DNA from: Chamaecrista fasciculata
Taxonomy: Eukaryota; Streptophyta; Magnoliopsida; Fabales; Fabaceae
Reading direction: 5' to 3'
DNA: 64,000 bases
Assembly (NCBI GenBank): GCA_003254925.1
Contig: QANZ01017416.1
Location: 14,504-78,503 of the forward strand
Below, in pieces: positions 47,101 to 60,646 of the stretch. Position 1 is the stretch's first letter; the number at the start of each line of letters is the position of its first letter. Both the position numbers and the translations under genes were made by a program. Below the pieces are notes generated by a model that saw only the letters and a list, made by a program, of their open reading frames with translations, was not told the DNA's origin and did not search any database.

Positions 47101-47924
47101 AGCTTGGGAGTAGCATCCCAAGTCATGCCAGCAGGAGTTGCACCAGGTGTAGCACCACCAGCTGGAGTAGCATCAGAATCAACCAATCTTCCAGGAGTAG
47201 GAGTTTCATCCCACCTATTCCTCCTTCCCGGTGTTGCATCCGTCATTCTCCCGGGCGTCGGAGTAGCATCCCATCTACCAGGTGTGGTACTATCTGGCAT
47301 ATCCCAATCCGATGTCTTTGCCTTCTTCGCCCCTCCTTCATCTTGAGACTGATCCCATCTATTTCTTCTCTTCTGTGACGCCCCCACAGCTTCAGACTCT
47401 TTAGCTTTCTCAGGAGCAGCCTTGGCTGCTTCCTCTTCCTCCTTCTTCTTCTTAGCAATAGCCCTCAATGTCTCCTCTTTCTCCCTCTTCAACGCCTCCT
47501 CCCTCATCACATCAGCATATGTTCTCACCGATGGATCAGGAGTCTTCTCGCCGGCCGAAAAAGGGTCGTGCCGCTCCGGCGATATAATCCGATTCAACCT
47601 CCTCTGTCTATAATCATCTTCCCGATCAATAATCCTCTGTGGCTTCTTGAACACATCTGCGTCACCATCCATTCCGGGCATCTCCTTCATTATAGACTTG
47701 GGAGCTGTGAAAGACGGCAGTTTCCGAGCAACCTCGTTTTCAGTAGCGTCAACATTCTCCTCATCCTCGGTCGCAGCGATGGAAGTGAGATACCCATCTT
47801 TGTCACTCGCACCATAGATATCTTGATCGAAGGTGACAGATGTGAGAGACGCCGAAGCCAAACGCTGCTCCATCTTCTTCCGTTCCTCCTGCGTCTTCGC
47901 AATCTCTGGGTCCAACGACGCCAT
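44124..47924 (-). CDS. SF3B1: Splicing factor 3B subunit 1 (SF3b155)
   Basis: A single uninterrupted 1266-residue frame, close to the length of the known plant protein. It is the large subunit of the U2 snRNP SF3b complex, which clamps the branch-site/U2 duplex in the spliceosome. The N-terminal third (about 1-430) is charged and disordered with repeated RWD-x-TPTPGR and ATPGR motifs, targets of cyclin-dependent phosphorylation in this family. [26 protein letters not shown] follows in part as the conserved linker. Residues about 470-1260 are HEAT repeats, ending [13 protein letters not shown]. No intron interrupts the coding region. A GT-rich site near 48093 (minus) could be a 5' UTR donor, unproven. 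AAACCCTA occurs at 47975-47982 in the leader. Confidence 0.96.
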   Translation of the reverse strand: MASLDPEIAKTQEERKKMEQRLASASLTSVTFDQDIYGASDKDGYLTSIAATEDEENVDATENEVARKLPSFTAPKSIMKEMPGMDGDADVFKKPQRIIDREDDYRQRRLNRIISPERHDPFSAGEKTPDPSVRTYADVMREEALKREKEETLRAIAKKKKEEEEAAKAAPEKAKESEAVGASQKRRNRWDQSQDEGGAKKAKTSDWDMPDSTTPGRWDATPTPGRMTDATPGRRNRWDETPTPGRLVDSDATPAGGATPGATPAGMTWDATPKLSGMATPTPKRQRSRWDETPATMGSATPLPGATPAAAYTPGVTPVGGVELATPTPGAINLRGAITPEQYNLLRWERDIEERNRPLTDEELDAMFPQEGYKILDPPASYVPIRTPARKLLATPTPLGTPLYQIPEENRGQQFDVPKEAPGGLPFMKPEDYQYFGALLNEENEEELSPEEQKERKIMKLLLKVKNGTPPQRKTALRQLTDKAREFGAGPLFNRILPLLMQPTLEDQERHLLVKVIDRVLYKLDELVRPYVHKILVVIEPLLIDEDYYARVEGREIISNLSKAAGLATMIAAMRPDIDNIDEYVRNTTARAFSVVASALGIPALLPFLKAVCQSKKSWQARHTGIKIVQQIAILIGCAVLPHLRSLVEIIEHGLNDENQKVRTITALSLAALAEAAAPYGIESFDSVLKPLWKGIRQHRGKVLAAFLKAIGFIIPLMEALYASYYTKEVMLILIREFQSPDEEMKKIVLKVVKQCVSTEGVEADYIRNDILPEFFRNFWVRRMALDRRNYRQLVDTTVEIANKVGVADIVGRIVEDLKDESEPYRRMVMETIEKVVTNLGAADIDARLEELLIDGILYAFQEQTSDDANVMLNGFGAVVNALGQRVKPYLPQICGTIKWRLNNKSAKVRQQAADLISRIAVVMKQCQEEQLMGHLGVVLYEYLGEEYPEVLGSILGALKSIVNVIGMTKMTPPIKDLLPRLTPILKNRHEKVQENCIDLVGRIADRGAEFVPAREWMRICFELLEMLKAHKKGIRRATVNTFGYIAKAIGPQDVLATLLNNLKVQERQNRVCTTVAIAIVAETCSPFTVLPALMNEYRVPELNVQNGVLKSLSFLFEYIGEMGKDYIYAVTPLLEDALMDRDLVHRQTAASAVKHMALGVAGLGCEDALIHLLNYVWPNIFETSPHVINAVMEAIEGMRVALGAAIVLNYCLQGLFHPARKVREVYWKIYNSLYIGAQDALVAAYPILEDEQNNVYSRPELMMFI

Positions 47925-48280
47925 GCCTTATCGCTATCGAAATGAAACTAGCTCACTGATGGTATGAAGTTCCAAAACCCTAGCACACCAAAGGAAATAT
48001 ACACCAAAATTAAGAAATGAACCAAAAACTATATAGATTGAAATGAAAAGAAGGAAGTAGAATGAATGCGAAGGAAGCAGAAGAAACCTCAGAAAATCCC
48101 AATTTCGCGACTGGAGAGGCGGTTCACTGATTTACACTCACACGATTATGAATATGATAAAATCGAACCCGAATTTAGACTTTCTTTTTTTTTTTGGTAA
48201 TAAGGGTTTAGACTTTAGACTTTAGAGTGTGAAAAAGAATAACATCACTAGTGCACAATTTTAATTAAAAGGTAACCTAT
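47925..48280. promoter_or_regulatory. SF3B1 leader and upstream region
   Basis: Includes a telo-box-like AAACCCTA at 47975-47982 and pyrimidine-rich sequence in the sense of the gene. No TATA box is apparent. Confidence 0.4.
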
Positions 48281-48811
48281 TATTTGGTCCTCCTTTTTTA
48301 CAGTTTCAACTATTTGGTCCCTTAAAAATTAGAAATGTCAATCGATTAGTCCATGTAGCCTATCTTTGTTAGTAGCAATGATTACTTGGTCCTTAAATGT
48401 GCATGTAACACGTTAAATGTCACATATTTAATTATTTGGGATCACTTAGGGTTTGAGATTTGGGAATAATTCAATAGTTTATGTCTTATGAAAGCTTCTC
48501 GTGTAATACAAATATTTGGGTCTGACTCAATTTTAGACTGGTTTAATTGTGTTTATTGGTCCAATTTGGTTGGTATAGGTAATTAGGATGTCAAAGTGGC
48601 ATTTAACGGTGCCATGTAAGTATTTAATGTCTGATAGTTGACGATTATGATAAATGAAGGACTAAATAGTTGATGATTACGATAAATGAGGGACTAAATA
48701 GTTGAAGATTATGATAAACAAGGGACTGAGTAGTTTATTTCAATAAATGAGGGACCACATCGTTGACTCAGTGAAAAAGGAAGGACCAAATGGTAGGTTT
48801 CCTCTTATAAA
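48281..48811. mobile_element. Foldback element (ATTTGGTCC family)
   Basis: Left end GGTAACCTATTATTTGGTCC, right end GGACCAAATGGTAGGTTTCC; the inner arms also match in inverted orientation (CAACTATTTGGTCCC and GGACTAAATAGTTG). No clear target-site duplication. Confidence 0.6.
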
Positions 48812-48821
48812 CAAGGCCAAA

Positions 48822-49880
48822 GGATATTTTGGTCCCAAATATATGCCTTAATGTTCATTTTGATTCATTATGTTTCAAAATGTTTAAATTGGTCCTAAAT
48901 GTTGGCAAAATCATTCATTTTGGTCCAAAATATTGGTAAAGTGTTTCATTTTAGTCCCAAATTATTGAATTTGGTCATATTTTTCTCGTTTCTCATTTCA
49001 AGTTCAAAGGACTTGTTAAGAGCAATTCATAACGATCAACTTTGCTTATTTGATCATGAAACGAGCGGTTGACTTTTAAGATCGATTTGACCTCGTTTGC
49101 TAACGGTCCCAACTAGATAAAGAAAGTAATCTTCGAGAATAATATATAACTCTAAACTCGTAACTTTTGAACTTGAAATAAGCCATATTTAATAGTTTGA
49201 TACCAAAATAAAAAAAAATGGCAAAAGACCCTTTCATGCCCCTAACATTTGGGGTCAGTTTCAGTTATGCATCTAACATTTGTTTTGTGTCAATTATGCC
49301 CTAACCTCAATTTTTTTTGGGCCAAAGTCCTATTTTGGTCCCTCAAGTTTGCTCAAAGTTCCGTTTTGGTCCCTCATGTGTTCAGCGAACTTTCCGGCGA
49401 AATACACGACGGCCCCGACAACTACGATAACTCTTAATCCAAGGTTTTTTGACCTTCTGAGTTCAATGACGACCTCCATTTTTGCGAAAATAAATTATTG
49501 AACTCAAGATGTCAAAAAACCTTGGATTAGGAGTTTTCGTAGTTGTCGGGGCCGCTGTGTATCTCGTTGAAAAGTTCGTCGGAGACTTGAGGGACCAAAA
49601 CGGAACTTTGAGCAAACTTGAGGGACCAAAATTGGACTTTGGCCCAAAAAAAATTGAATGTTAGGGCATAATTGACGCAAATGTTTCACATTGGGGGCAT
49701 AATTGACACAAAACAAACGTTAGGGGCATAACTGAAACTGACTCCAAACTTTAGGGGCATGAAAGGGTCTTTTGCCTAAAAAAATTTACAAACATATAGG
49801 ACAATTTGAACATTTTGATATATGATGGACCAAAATGAACATTATAAGATACATTTAGGACCAAAATGACCCTTTAACCT
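48822..49880. mobile_element. Foldback element interrupted by a younger MITE
   Basis: Left arm AAAGGATATTTTGGTCCC and onward; right arm AGGACCAAAATGACCCTTTAACC. The interior includes TTTGACCTCGTTTGCTAACGG, a motif shared with 58860-58930 and 61250-61310. The element at 49220-49776 is inserted inside. Confidence 0.6.
49220..49776. mobile_element. Mutator-type MITE, 557 bp, nested
   Basis: Termini GGCAAAAGACCCTTTCATGC and its complement at the right, close to the 4281-4856 element. Flanking 9-mers AAAAAAAAT (49211-49219) and TAAAAAAAT (49777-49785) match at 8 of 9 positions. A second inverted pair inside (49319-49353 and 49613-49648, TTGGTCCCTCAAGTTTGCTC) shows an inner foldback, with a centre at 49380-49590 that is itself inverted. 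Confidence 0.7.
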
Positions 49881-49895
49881 ATATATAAATAACCA

Positions 49896-50009
49896 TGGGC
49901 TGTGAAATGAGATAAACATTGGGCCAGCCCAGCCCAATTTTGTGTCCGGGTACAAGTGAAGCGGACCACGTTGTTACTATAAAAGCCAGACGTGTGAACA
50001 AAAACCCTA
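49896..50009 (+). promoter_or_regulatory. RPS6 promoter motifs: site II elements and telo-box
   Basis: TGGGCT (49896-49901) and TGGGCC (49920-49925) are site II type elements, with further GCCCA motifs beside them. AAACCCTA (50002-50009) is a telo-box. This pair is typical of plant ribosomal protein promoters and links expression to cell proliferation. The start codon is 91 bp further on. Confidence 0.75.
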
Positions 50010-50099
50010 GATTTCCATCTCTAAGCTCTGGCGCAAGTTCGAAGTTTTCGACGCTCATACTGAGAGGTCGTTGCGGCAGGAGCAAGTGGAGATTACAAC

Positions 50100-52101
<2,002 letters not shown>

Positions 52102-53596
52102 GCTACTTTCAGAGATATGGTGAAATCTTCACCGTAGTTTTTGGTAGTGTTATTTGGGGATGCCTCTGTTCTGATTATGATATATTCGAGTGGTTTTGCA
52201 GTTCAAATACACTGGATTAGTTGAAATGTTTTTTAGTATTCTGTTAGACATTTTATCCGAGTTCTACATTTTTTCTGAGTCAAACTGGATATTGTGGCCT
52301 TTTGGTGTATTACTGGTGTTTCCTATTCGTCCAACCACGTTTTTATTTGCACAACAAAGGCATTATTAAGTTTCAGGTCTTAAAAGTGGGTTGGTTACTT
52401 TGGAACCATTTATACAAATTAGAATATGTGAAAGCTTTACATGTTCACCAGTAGCTAATTAGGGTTGTGACTAATTATGTCCAGTCAACGATATTAAGTT
52501 GGAGTTTTATCATGCTTAAAGGTTGTAATTAAGTACAATATTTTATTAAAATACATATTTGGAAGGCATTAAATACATCAAGGTTTTGAACGAAATTATC
52601 TCTAATGAAATATCTATGTAAAAAGATTCAAATTTGAGCACTAATATTTTAAGATTCTTGAGAGACTGGTTTATTAACGACGATTTTCAATTACACATGT
52701 GTAATATGTTACATAACAAAAATAGAACTTCATGTTTATTTTTCTACGCCAAATGTAGTATGTTTATTTTTTTACACCAAGACATGATTCTGAACTCCCT
52801 TTCTGCTTCTTCTTTTTGGAAGAACCAGCTTCTTCCTTCTGTGGCGTTTTCATCTTGAATCTCTAAGGACAATCAACTTGGTGTTGGCTCCTCTCACAAT
52901 CTTTAAGAAATTTGTTCGGGCATTTTTTACACTAAAAGTCAAAATTTTCATGAGCAGTGTCGAAATCGTCCTTCAAAGCCTTTGCAGTATATCGTTTTTT
53001 AGCCGTTCTATGCAATAGTACATATCGTCATCTTTCTCATGGAAATCTAAGAAAAAATTCATTTCCACTTGGCCTTCTTCGGAGAAAATCTAAGAAAGAA
53101 CTAATGAGTTTCATTAGTCACTCATCAATAATCATATCATATCAAATTACCTCCATGCACCCCTTCCATTTCGCCATCTTCAAAGAAAATTAGCATTTTT
53201 CCTGGTTCCCCGCCACAAAACTAAAATAATAAATAATAGAAATGAACTTAGTTAGATTTAACTAACTACTACATATTAATTTGAATTCTTTCTTTAATAT
53301 TTAGGAAATAAACTTAGTTAGATTTAACTAACTACACATTCTGTATATATTCTTATCTTCAAGTTTTATCATGATGCATGCTTTTAAATAGTTTCTTTAT
53401 TTTATTTACTCTCACTAACTATATTACAATTTTCACAATTCATAAGCCACTTGGATAAATCTCTTCTGATGTTTAAAAAAATAAATTAATTATGTAAATA
53501 TATATATATATATATCTATTTAATCTAACCTTGCTATATTCTTTCACTTGGAGAAATAAGACTATGTCACTTCTTCATTCAGTAGTGTGCTGGGCA
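52102..53596. other. RPS6 3' flank and intergenic DNA
   Basis: The 3' UTR probably ends by 52350. Between about 52790 and 53185 the minus strand has short coding-like stretches (for example KEEAGSSKKKKQKGSS, MYYCIERLKNDILQRL, MAKWKGCMEV) broken by stops, possibly a decayed gene; no family was recognised. A TA run lies near 53496-53515. Confidence 0.4.
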
Positions 53597-54527
53597 TCAT
53601 GACTAGCACTGTCAAAACGAGCTCAAGCTCGCGGGCCCGCCCGTTTAGCCCGTGGGCTAAATGGGTACGGGTCGGGTGGCATGCGGGCCATCCGTTTATT
53701 AATATTATTATTTTTTAATGCTAAAATTTAATTTTTTTTCAAAAATAGATGATGTCACATGTTTTTTCTTTAGGATTTTTGTATTTTAGGTTCTTCATTG
53801 TTTTTTTTTTAAATTTTTTTAATGAATAAAAAAAATAAAAATTGTCCAATTTTATCAAAAAAATAGGAAAAACAATAAAATATAGTGCCCCGCGGGTAGG
53901 GATGATCAAAATACCCATACCCAATGAGACCCTGAAATTTACCCTATGGGTATGGGTCTAAACCCGTACCCATCCTTAATGGGTATGGGTTCGGGTATGG
54001 TGGTACCCTACCCGTACCCTACCCATATACCCATTAGTAACAATAAATATATTTTTATATATAAAATATATAATACTTTAACACTTTTTACTGAAAAAAT
54101 ATTAAAGTTTTTATAAATATTGAAATATTTTATTAATGTATTCATATTTATGATTTATTTTTTTATTTTTAGTAGTTATAAATGTAAAAAATTGGATAAA
54201 TATAAATTTTATATTAACAAAAAATAATTTATTTTAAAAATTTTCTGGGTCTGGGTGCGGGTATGGGGATTAGACTACCCAACGGGTATGGGTATGGGGA
54301 TTGATTTTGATGCCCACTCACATCCGGGTATGGGTCCGGATATCATAGTACCTGCCTACCCATACCCTACCCATGATCATCCCTACCCGCGGGCAAGCCC
54401 GTTTAGCCTGCAAGGCGGGCTTGGGCATATAATTCTTGGCCCGTTTAAACAGGCCGCCCCGCCCCGCCCCGTTTAAGTATGAGCCCGTGACGGGGCGGGC
54501 CGGCCCGTTTAACAGTGCTAATCATGA
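53597..54527. mobile_element. GC-rich inverted-repeat element (hAT-like), interrupted
   Basis: Ends TCATGACTAGCACTGTCAAA and the complement of CGTTTAACAGTGCTAATCATGA are imperfectly inverted. Both arms are dense in CCCGTTTA, GGGC and GCCC motifs. No target-site duplication was recognised. A smaller element (53897-54385) sits in the middle. Confidence 0.6.
53897..54385. mobile_element. hAT-type MITE, 489 bp, 8-bp target-site duplication, nested
   Basis: Left terminus TAGGGATGATCAAAATACCC, right terminus complementary with GATCATCCCTA. Arms contain many CCCATACCC/GGGTATGGG motifs around an AT-rich centre. The direct repeat CCCGCGGG lies at 53889-53896 and 54386-54393. The 8-bp duplication and TAGGGATG-type end fit hAT. 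The target octamer is itself a palindrome of the host element. Confidence 0.8.
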
Positions 54528-54719
54528 CAAATCTTCCTTCAACTTTGTGTAAAATCTTCCTTCAGCTAATTTGTAATTCTTCCTTTAACTTTGTATAAAA
54601 TCTTCAAATTACATTTAAGGGGGAAATACATGTCATATTGCAAGAGGCTAGGAGTTAAAGAAAATACAGTATCTCTATATACATTTCATAAATCTAAAAA
54701 ATATATAAAAATATTTATA

Positions 54720-55196
54720 GGTATTTGTGGCGATATTATTGTCACCAATAACTATCTATTGGTGGCAAAGAGTATCGCAACTAATACCTATTTAATGGCG
54801 ACCAACCTTGCTACCGGTGTCTATTTGGTGGCGACAAATCTTGCAACCAATCTCTATCTGTGGCGGCGAATATCGCTACCAATGCCTATTGTTGACGACG
54901 AATCTTGCCACAAAACTATTGGTGACAATCTTAGTCACCACCAAATCGACCATGGCAAGATGTGATTCAACAATAGGTGGCAGTGGGGATCGCCACCTTT
55001 AACAATTGGTTGCGATAACTGTTGCCACCTATCGTATCACTTTTAGTGACGACTACATTTTTGTAACAAAAAAACTTCAACAACAAGAGTATACTTTACA
55101 ACCTTATGGTGGCAATAAGTCGCTGCCAAAAACAATAGGTGGCGACATTTTAAGTTTAGTCGCCACCTATAGTCTTTTTTTTTAGTGGTAGTAGTG
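54720..55196. mobile_element. CACTA-like terminal region with GGTGGCGA motifs
   Basis: Read from the right on the minus strand, it starts CACTACTACCACTAAAAA and continues with GACTATAGGTGGCGAC. Motifs of the GGTGGCGA/TCGCCACC type recur in both orientations across about 450 bp, like subterminal transposase-binding repeats of En/Spm elements. The right limit at 55196 is fixed by homology resuming just after it (compare 56709). The other terminus was not found, so it may be truncated. Confidence 0.6.
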
Positions 55197-55493
55197 TGTC
55201 GTAAAATGCGACATATATCTCAAATTAACCGTAAAGATAAAGAAATATATTTTTGTGGTTTAAATTTTGGTCCAAGTCTTTCAATGGAAGATATTTCATT
55301 TTTTCGTGGCATTAGCAGAAAAATAATAAGTTTACAGATAAAAATCTTGGAATAACAAGAAACAATACCTCAAATGAATCAGACAAATTTGGAAGTCTAA
55401 GTTACAAAGTTCGTGTCTAGTTACTTCCAGGCAATTTTTGGTGTAAAATTCAGAGCTTGACTAATATGCAAATTGAATCAAGTCCTAACTTAA
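55197..55493. repeat. Duplicated segment, copy A
   Basis: Shares GACATATAT, TTTTTGTGGTT, CCAAGTCTTTCAAT, AATGAATCAGACAAATTTGG and GCAAATTGAATCAAGTCC in the same order as 56709-57177. Diverged; no coding sequence recognised. Confidence 0.85.
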
Positions 55494-56708
55494 GAATAGT
55501 ATAGTACATGAGTTTGTTTATCAAGAAAATAATAGTCATTTAATTTTGTTCAGTTGCCCCCAAAATTCTAACAAATCACAATCAAAGTTCACGAAAGTGA
55601 CTCACATTATCTTCAGATTATTTGGCCCTTTTTTGGTTTTTAAGCCTGAGACCCAAATTGAATGTGGAAAATACATAGATTAAAGAGGCACATACGATCA
55701 ATGATCTTAAGGGGCATTTAGTATACGAATTGTTTTTCACATTCTGAGAAGTATGATTTTTAGGAATATAACAATATTTGTTTGTATGAGTTAAAACAGT
55801 CCTGGGATAATTTTACAATATTCCCAAGAATTTTACAATGTATTGTTTAGTTTAACTTTGATAATCTTGGAAATATTTGATATTTTTCCAAATATGCCCT
55901 CAGTTTTTTATTCTTAAATAATAGTTTATCAAATATAAAAATCCTCCAAAACAATTCATGAGAATACTTTAAAAAAAATGTGTTTTGTTTCTAAATCATA
56001 AAAAAGTAATCCTATCATAATTAAAATTTTAAATAACATTAATAATCTCATCAAGAAAATACGATTTCAAAACATAACGTACATAATTCTCTAAAGGGTA
56101 AATTACAAGGAAAGTCCCTGTAGTTTTGGGTAATTAGAGATCAGGTCTCTGTGATTTAAAAGGTGTCAAAATTGGGCTTAAAGTTTATTCCGTTAACAGA
56201 AATGATCCATGTAATATATTTCCGTCTAATACTTAATGAATCTCAACGTTTTTATCAAGATTTCACCATTTCTTTCAAGATTTTATTCCTAATTTATCTC
56301 AGAATAATTTAGAAATTTTATTATTTATTCAACAGGTCCTAAAACTTACAAAACAAAAATAAAATTATAAGTTTATAACCTTTATTTTCATTTTCGCCCA
56401 TAATCATCAAAATCTCCAATTTAACTCCTTCACCTTATTCTTCTTCTCATTCTTAGCTTTTTGGGGATTTTGATAATTATTGGGAGAAAATGAAAATAAA
56501 AGTGATAAACTTATAATTTTGTCTTTATAAACTTCTTCTCCTTCTTGTATTTTAAATCTCCAAACAAAAGAAAAACAATTATAGAGCAACATGACAAGTA
56601 TTATATAAGAAGGATATCTTTTTTGGCTAGTTAATTAATTAATTATCATTATTATTTATAAATTAATAATATATATATATTATAATCTTATAGGATGGAA
56701 GGATATAT
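55494..56708. other. Spacer between duplicated segments
   Basis: AT-rich. 56095-56240 resembles half of a foldback (GTCCCTGTAGTTTTGGG, CCGTTAACAGAAATGATCC). No gene recognised. Confidence 0.4.
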
Positions 56709-57177
56709 TGTGTGTCATAAAATATGACATATATTCTCAAATTAAATGTAAAGATAAATAAAGATATTTTTGTGGTTCAAATTTTGCTCCAAGTCTTTCA
56801 ATAAAAGATATTTTAATTTTCCGTGCTTTGTCATGGCATAAGAATAATAAGTTTACAGGTAAAAATCTTGCAATAACAAAAAGCAATGCGTCAAATGAAT
56901 CAGACAAATTTGGAAGTCTAAGATACAAAGTTTGTGTCTAATAGACTTAATCAAAATTCAAAATCAACTTTTTCATGAAAACAACTTTGGTAAAACATCT
57001 TAATTATTGGCCAAAAAAAATCTCAATCTGGAATTACTTTATTAATCAAATATTAATAATGTTTATTAAATTACTTGTTATGAGTTGGCTGTTGGCTTAA
57101 ATTACTTGCTGGCATTTTTTTTTTGTAAAATTCCGAGTTTGACTAATATGCAAATTGAATCAAGTCCTAACCTGTGT
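56709..57177. repeat. Duplicated segment, copy B
   Basis: Same orientation as copy A; it carries about 170 extra bp before the shared AATATGCAAATTGAATCAAG end. Its left edge (GTGTGTCATAAAAT) corresponds to the base immediately after the CACTA-like terminus in copy A. Confidence 0.85.
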
Positions 57178-59753
57178 ATAATGTTTTACTTGCGTCTTTT
57201 TAAGTTTGATTAGTTTTATTCAACACTTTTTTAACTTTAAAGGGTTAATCACATATATTTTTTTTCTTCAAACTATTCATTTTTCAAACAAGAAATATTG
57301 ATTTAGTGTCAAATTTTAATATTTTAATAATACATTATTACTAATATATAAATATTATTAAAATATTAAAATTTGACAGCAAAAACCGATTATGTAAGAT
57401 TATAATCGATTTTAATAATACATTATTACTAATGGCATTATAAAAGAAGAATCTTGCATAATGTGACAGCAAAAACCGATTATAATCTTCTGTCAAAACA
57501 CGGCCTAAAGGTTGTTGAGTCCTATATGGCTATATATAATGAATCATTTGGCAAAGCCAATTTATTTGGACCGCTCCTATTAGTCAACAAATATTATATT
57601 TAATTTATTTAATTATTTATTTGTTATGATGTGAGATTGTGAGGATAACATCTATACTCATGATGTCATCACTCATACATCAGTATGCATGTCTTAATTT
57701 TAAGTTAATATTTTAATAAATAAAATAAATAATTAAATTTTTCTATTTGATCAATCGAACAACAATGGGTTTAATTTGGAAATTTATGTGTGTGTTTGGA
57801 TTTGTAATTCATTTAAATAATAAAATAAAGTAATAGATTATTAGATAAATATTAAATATATAAAAATATTTTATAATATAATTAATTTTTATTATAAAAA
57901 ACTTTAAATTAGAATAAAAATGATATATTTTATTATGATCAAAGAATATCTCTTGACCTCTTTCAGAATTTATAAAAAAAAAATATATTTTATTTATAAA
58001 TAAATTTCTCACGTAGATCAATTGATTTAAACGTTTACTTTATAAGCTAAGAGTTCAATCTTTAACTAATTATGTCACTTTTTACTGACTGAATATAATT
58101 TTTTAAAACCAGACAATCTCCTAACAAAATTAAATAGGTGACACAAGTTAGAATTCTAACTAAGTGAAATAAAACTTCGAATACTTTTAAAAGAAATTGA
58201 GTTGGAAAAAATATATTATTTAAAATGAGAATCCGAAATTTGGACCCTACTTTTAGTAAGAAACTCCCGTGTCAAACTTGAAAACAGAGTTCGGGCTATA
58301 TTTGAAGATAAAGTTTGTTTGTTTTTTTTTTAAAAAAATTTTGGATAATGATGCCATCGTTTCTTATAGTCATGGTCTAGAATGTTGTTCAAATTTTTGT
58401 TTTATGACGTAATCTTATAAAAGATCAAAATACTCGAGTGAATTTTATTTTGTAAATTTAGATATAAATTCATATACAAATTGAAGGTTAAATATTCATA
58501 TAGGTCCAAAAAGTATGAGATAGATTTTGAATTAGTTTTAAATATTTCATTTGATTTAAATTAACCTATATATTTTCACAATTTCTTATTTTTTATCGTA
58601 AACTATTAAATACAGTGATATCTCTCTTGCTTTAAAAAATTATAAAACTATGAGTTTTTTTTTTTAATTCTTTCTTGATAAGACTATTAACAAATAAAGT
58701 TAAACTAGGTCCCAAAAGTAAAGTTGCCCATACTTTGATTGTTTAAAATCTAAATGCGACTAGTTTGGAGTTGAGTTACTCTTAATAAATTTTTTTTTTC
58801 TCAGTTAGGCTGTGAACAAATGAGGTCAAATCAGGCCTTAAAATGAGTTTGAGATCAAAAAGTGAAAAATTATGAAAACTTGATCTCAAATCCACTTTCG
58901 AACCAATTCGACCTCATTAGCTAGCAATCCCAATATAATTAGGCAAAAAAACAAAGGACATGTTAAGAGTAATCCACAACTTTGAACTCACATTCAGACT
59001 TGAAATGAGGAAGATATGATCTAGTGACTTTGTTTGTTTAATTATGAAATGAGTGACTCATTTTTTTAGTTTATGTTCGACTTCTTTTGCTTGTAACTCC
59101 AACCATGTGTAGGAAAAATATTTGTCAAAAGTAACATGTAGATTGTACTCTTAATATTTAAACTTAAAACGAGAAAGATATGTATATTTAAGGAGTGGCT
59201 CAGCTACATTATGGTAGCTAAATTATTGCATCCACACCATTGAATTTATTTAAAAGTCAACATATAAATTTTTAGTCAACTCATCCAATGGTCCATAAAT
59301 AATACTTTAGCAATAATTTAGCCACCATAATCCATTTCCGTATATTTAATAATTTGTGATGAAAAGTAAATAAGTATAAAATATTTATGGCCCATATAAA
59401 ACAATTCTAAAATATTTTATACCTTAATGAATATATAGGAATATATATTTAGGATCAAATATAACACTCGCTCAAGTTTAACATAAATAAATAAAATATA
59501 AATTGCATTAAAACGTAACCCCTTGAGTTTTAAGTTTAGAGTAGAAAAAATCATTGAGTTTTAAAATTTGACAGACATATTATTTGAATTTTTAACTGTT
59601 AAGACCATTGAATTTTAAAATTTGACAGACAAACCTTTTGAGCTTTAATTTTATTCACTTGAAACTGCTAAATAATCTATTTTTTAGAAACTTTTGAAGG
59701 GTTTTAAATAAATAAAGTTAAAAGCTTAAAGAGTTTGTGAAAGTTTTAAAATT
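57178..59753. other. AT-rich gene-free region with a perfect hairpin
   Basis: 57307-57330 (TGTCAAATTTTAATATTTT...) is the exact reverse complement of 57355-57378, a 24-bp stem with a 24-base loop. GACAGCAAAAACCGATTAT occurs twice nearby (57375, 57464). 58790-59110 is related to parts of 60870-61680. No gene recognised. Confidence 0.6.
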
Positions 59754-59762
59754 CAAAAGATG

Positions 59763-60646
59763 GGCACTGGATCCTCTACCGTAAGTTTTTGGTGCTGTGC
59801 CTGCTGTCCCACAAATCTGAACCATGAATCAAATCTAACAATTTATATTATGCCACGTGTCATCTCTTCTTTTTCCTCAATTTGCACCCAATTTTTTTCT
59901 CCTCCATGGTTGCAAGTTCAAATCGTTGCCGTTGAGTGACACTTCCTTCGACGATTGGCCAAGGCGTCGATGAAGGTGGACTTATCGGAGCTACTAGTGC
60001 CCATCAAATTGATGTCGCCGCCGACATCGACGTCAAGAGGTGTTTCGCCGCCATTCCCGGCGACTTCTTTTCGATCGTCAGCGTCATATTCGAGCTCGGC
60101 GTTGTTAGAGTTGATAAATGGCGGTAACATAAGCCCAACATCGCTGTTGAGTGAAAATTCCGTTGAGTCCAGCGTCAACGTTCAAAACGAAGCCGTCAAA
60201 TCTCGCCGTCGAATCTCGCCGCCGACGCCAATGGTGAATACTTGTTAATGTGCTTTTGTGAAGAAGGCACTAAATAACTAGATTGGGTTATCTTCGCACT
60301 GTGCACCGATTAAGTTATACTATACACTTAATGTTTCAATCCACCTTCTGAACCTGCATCGGCTACATCACTATTCAACAACGGCGGCAGCGGCAGCAAC
60401 AAACGGCTACGACAATGATGAACAACGGCGGCAGAGAATCGCAACAGTGATGAACGGGGCTGGCCAAAATATGAAATTGCGAAGGAAATCTGAAAACCTA
60501 TTTTAGAGAAACAATGGTCCAGTGAAAACCAAAGAAAATAATAAGAGACACGTGGCGATTGGGCTTCCCATCAGATTAAATGAATGGCTCTGATTACGTG
60601 AACAGCAGAGACAGCATGAAATGGTCACGGTAGAGGATCCACTCCC
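59763..60646. mobile_element. Pack-MULE-like element, 884 bp, 9-bp target-site duplication, carrying a gene fragment
   Basis: Left terminus GGCACTGGATCCTCTACCGT; the right, on the minus strand, reads GGGAGTGGATCCTCTACCGT. Inverted similarity goes on with interruptions (CTGCTGT, CCACGTGTC/GACACGTGG). The perfect direct repeat CAAAAGATG flanks it (59754-59762, 60647-60655). The interior (59918-60240 and 60350-60460) is much GC-richer than the surroundings and looks exon-derived. No transposase. Confidence 0.75.
59918..60178 (-). pseudogene. Captured fragment resembling an ABCG transporter Walker A region
   Basis: An 86-residue minus-strand frame contains GTSSSDKSTFIDALANR (residues 60-76). ABCG half-transporters of the plant WBC type have GASGSGKSTLIDALANR at the Walker A motif, so the match is strong, but two glycines are replaced and the ATP-binding loop is damaged. 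The Met used as start is arbitrary. The upstream part is acidic and not assignable. It differs from the Walker A region of the real ABCG gene 2 kb away ([16 protein letters not shown]), so the source was another ABCG gene. Confidence 0.6.

Noticed and set aside
53566-53580. Left terminus of the CACTA-like element at TGT-CACTTCTTC
   Set aside because: Matches a 3-bp duplication TGT and CACT only by chance level; the sequence after CACT does not resemble the right end.
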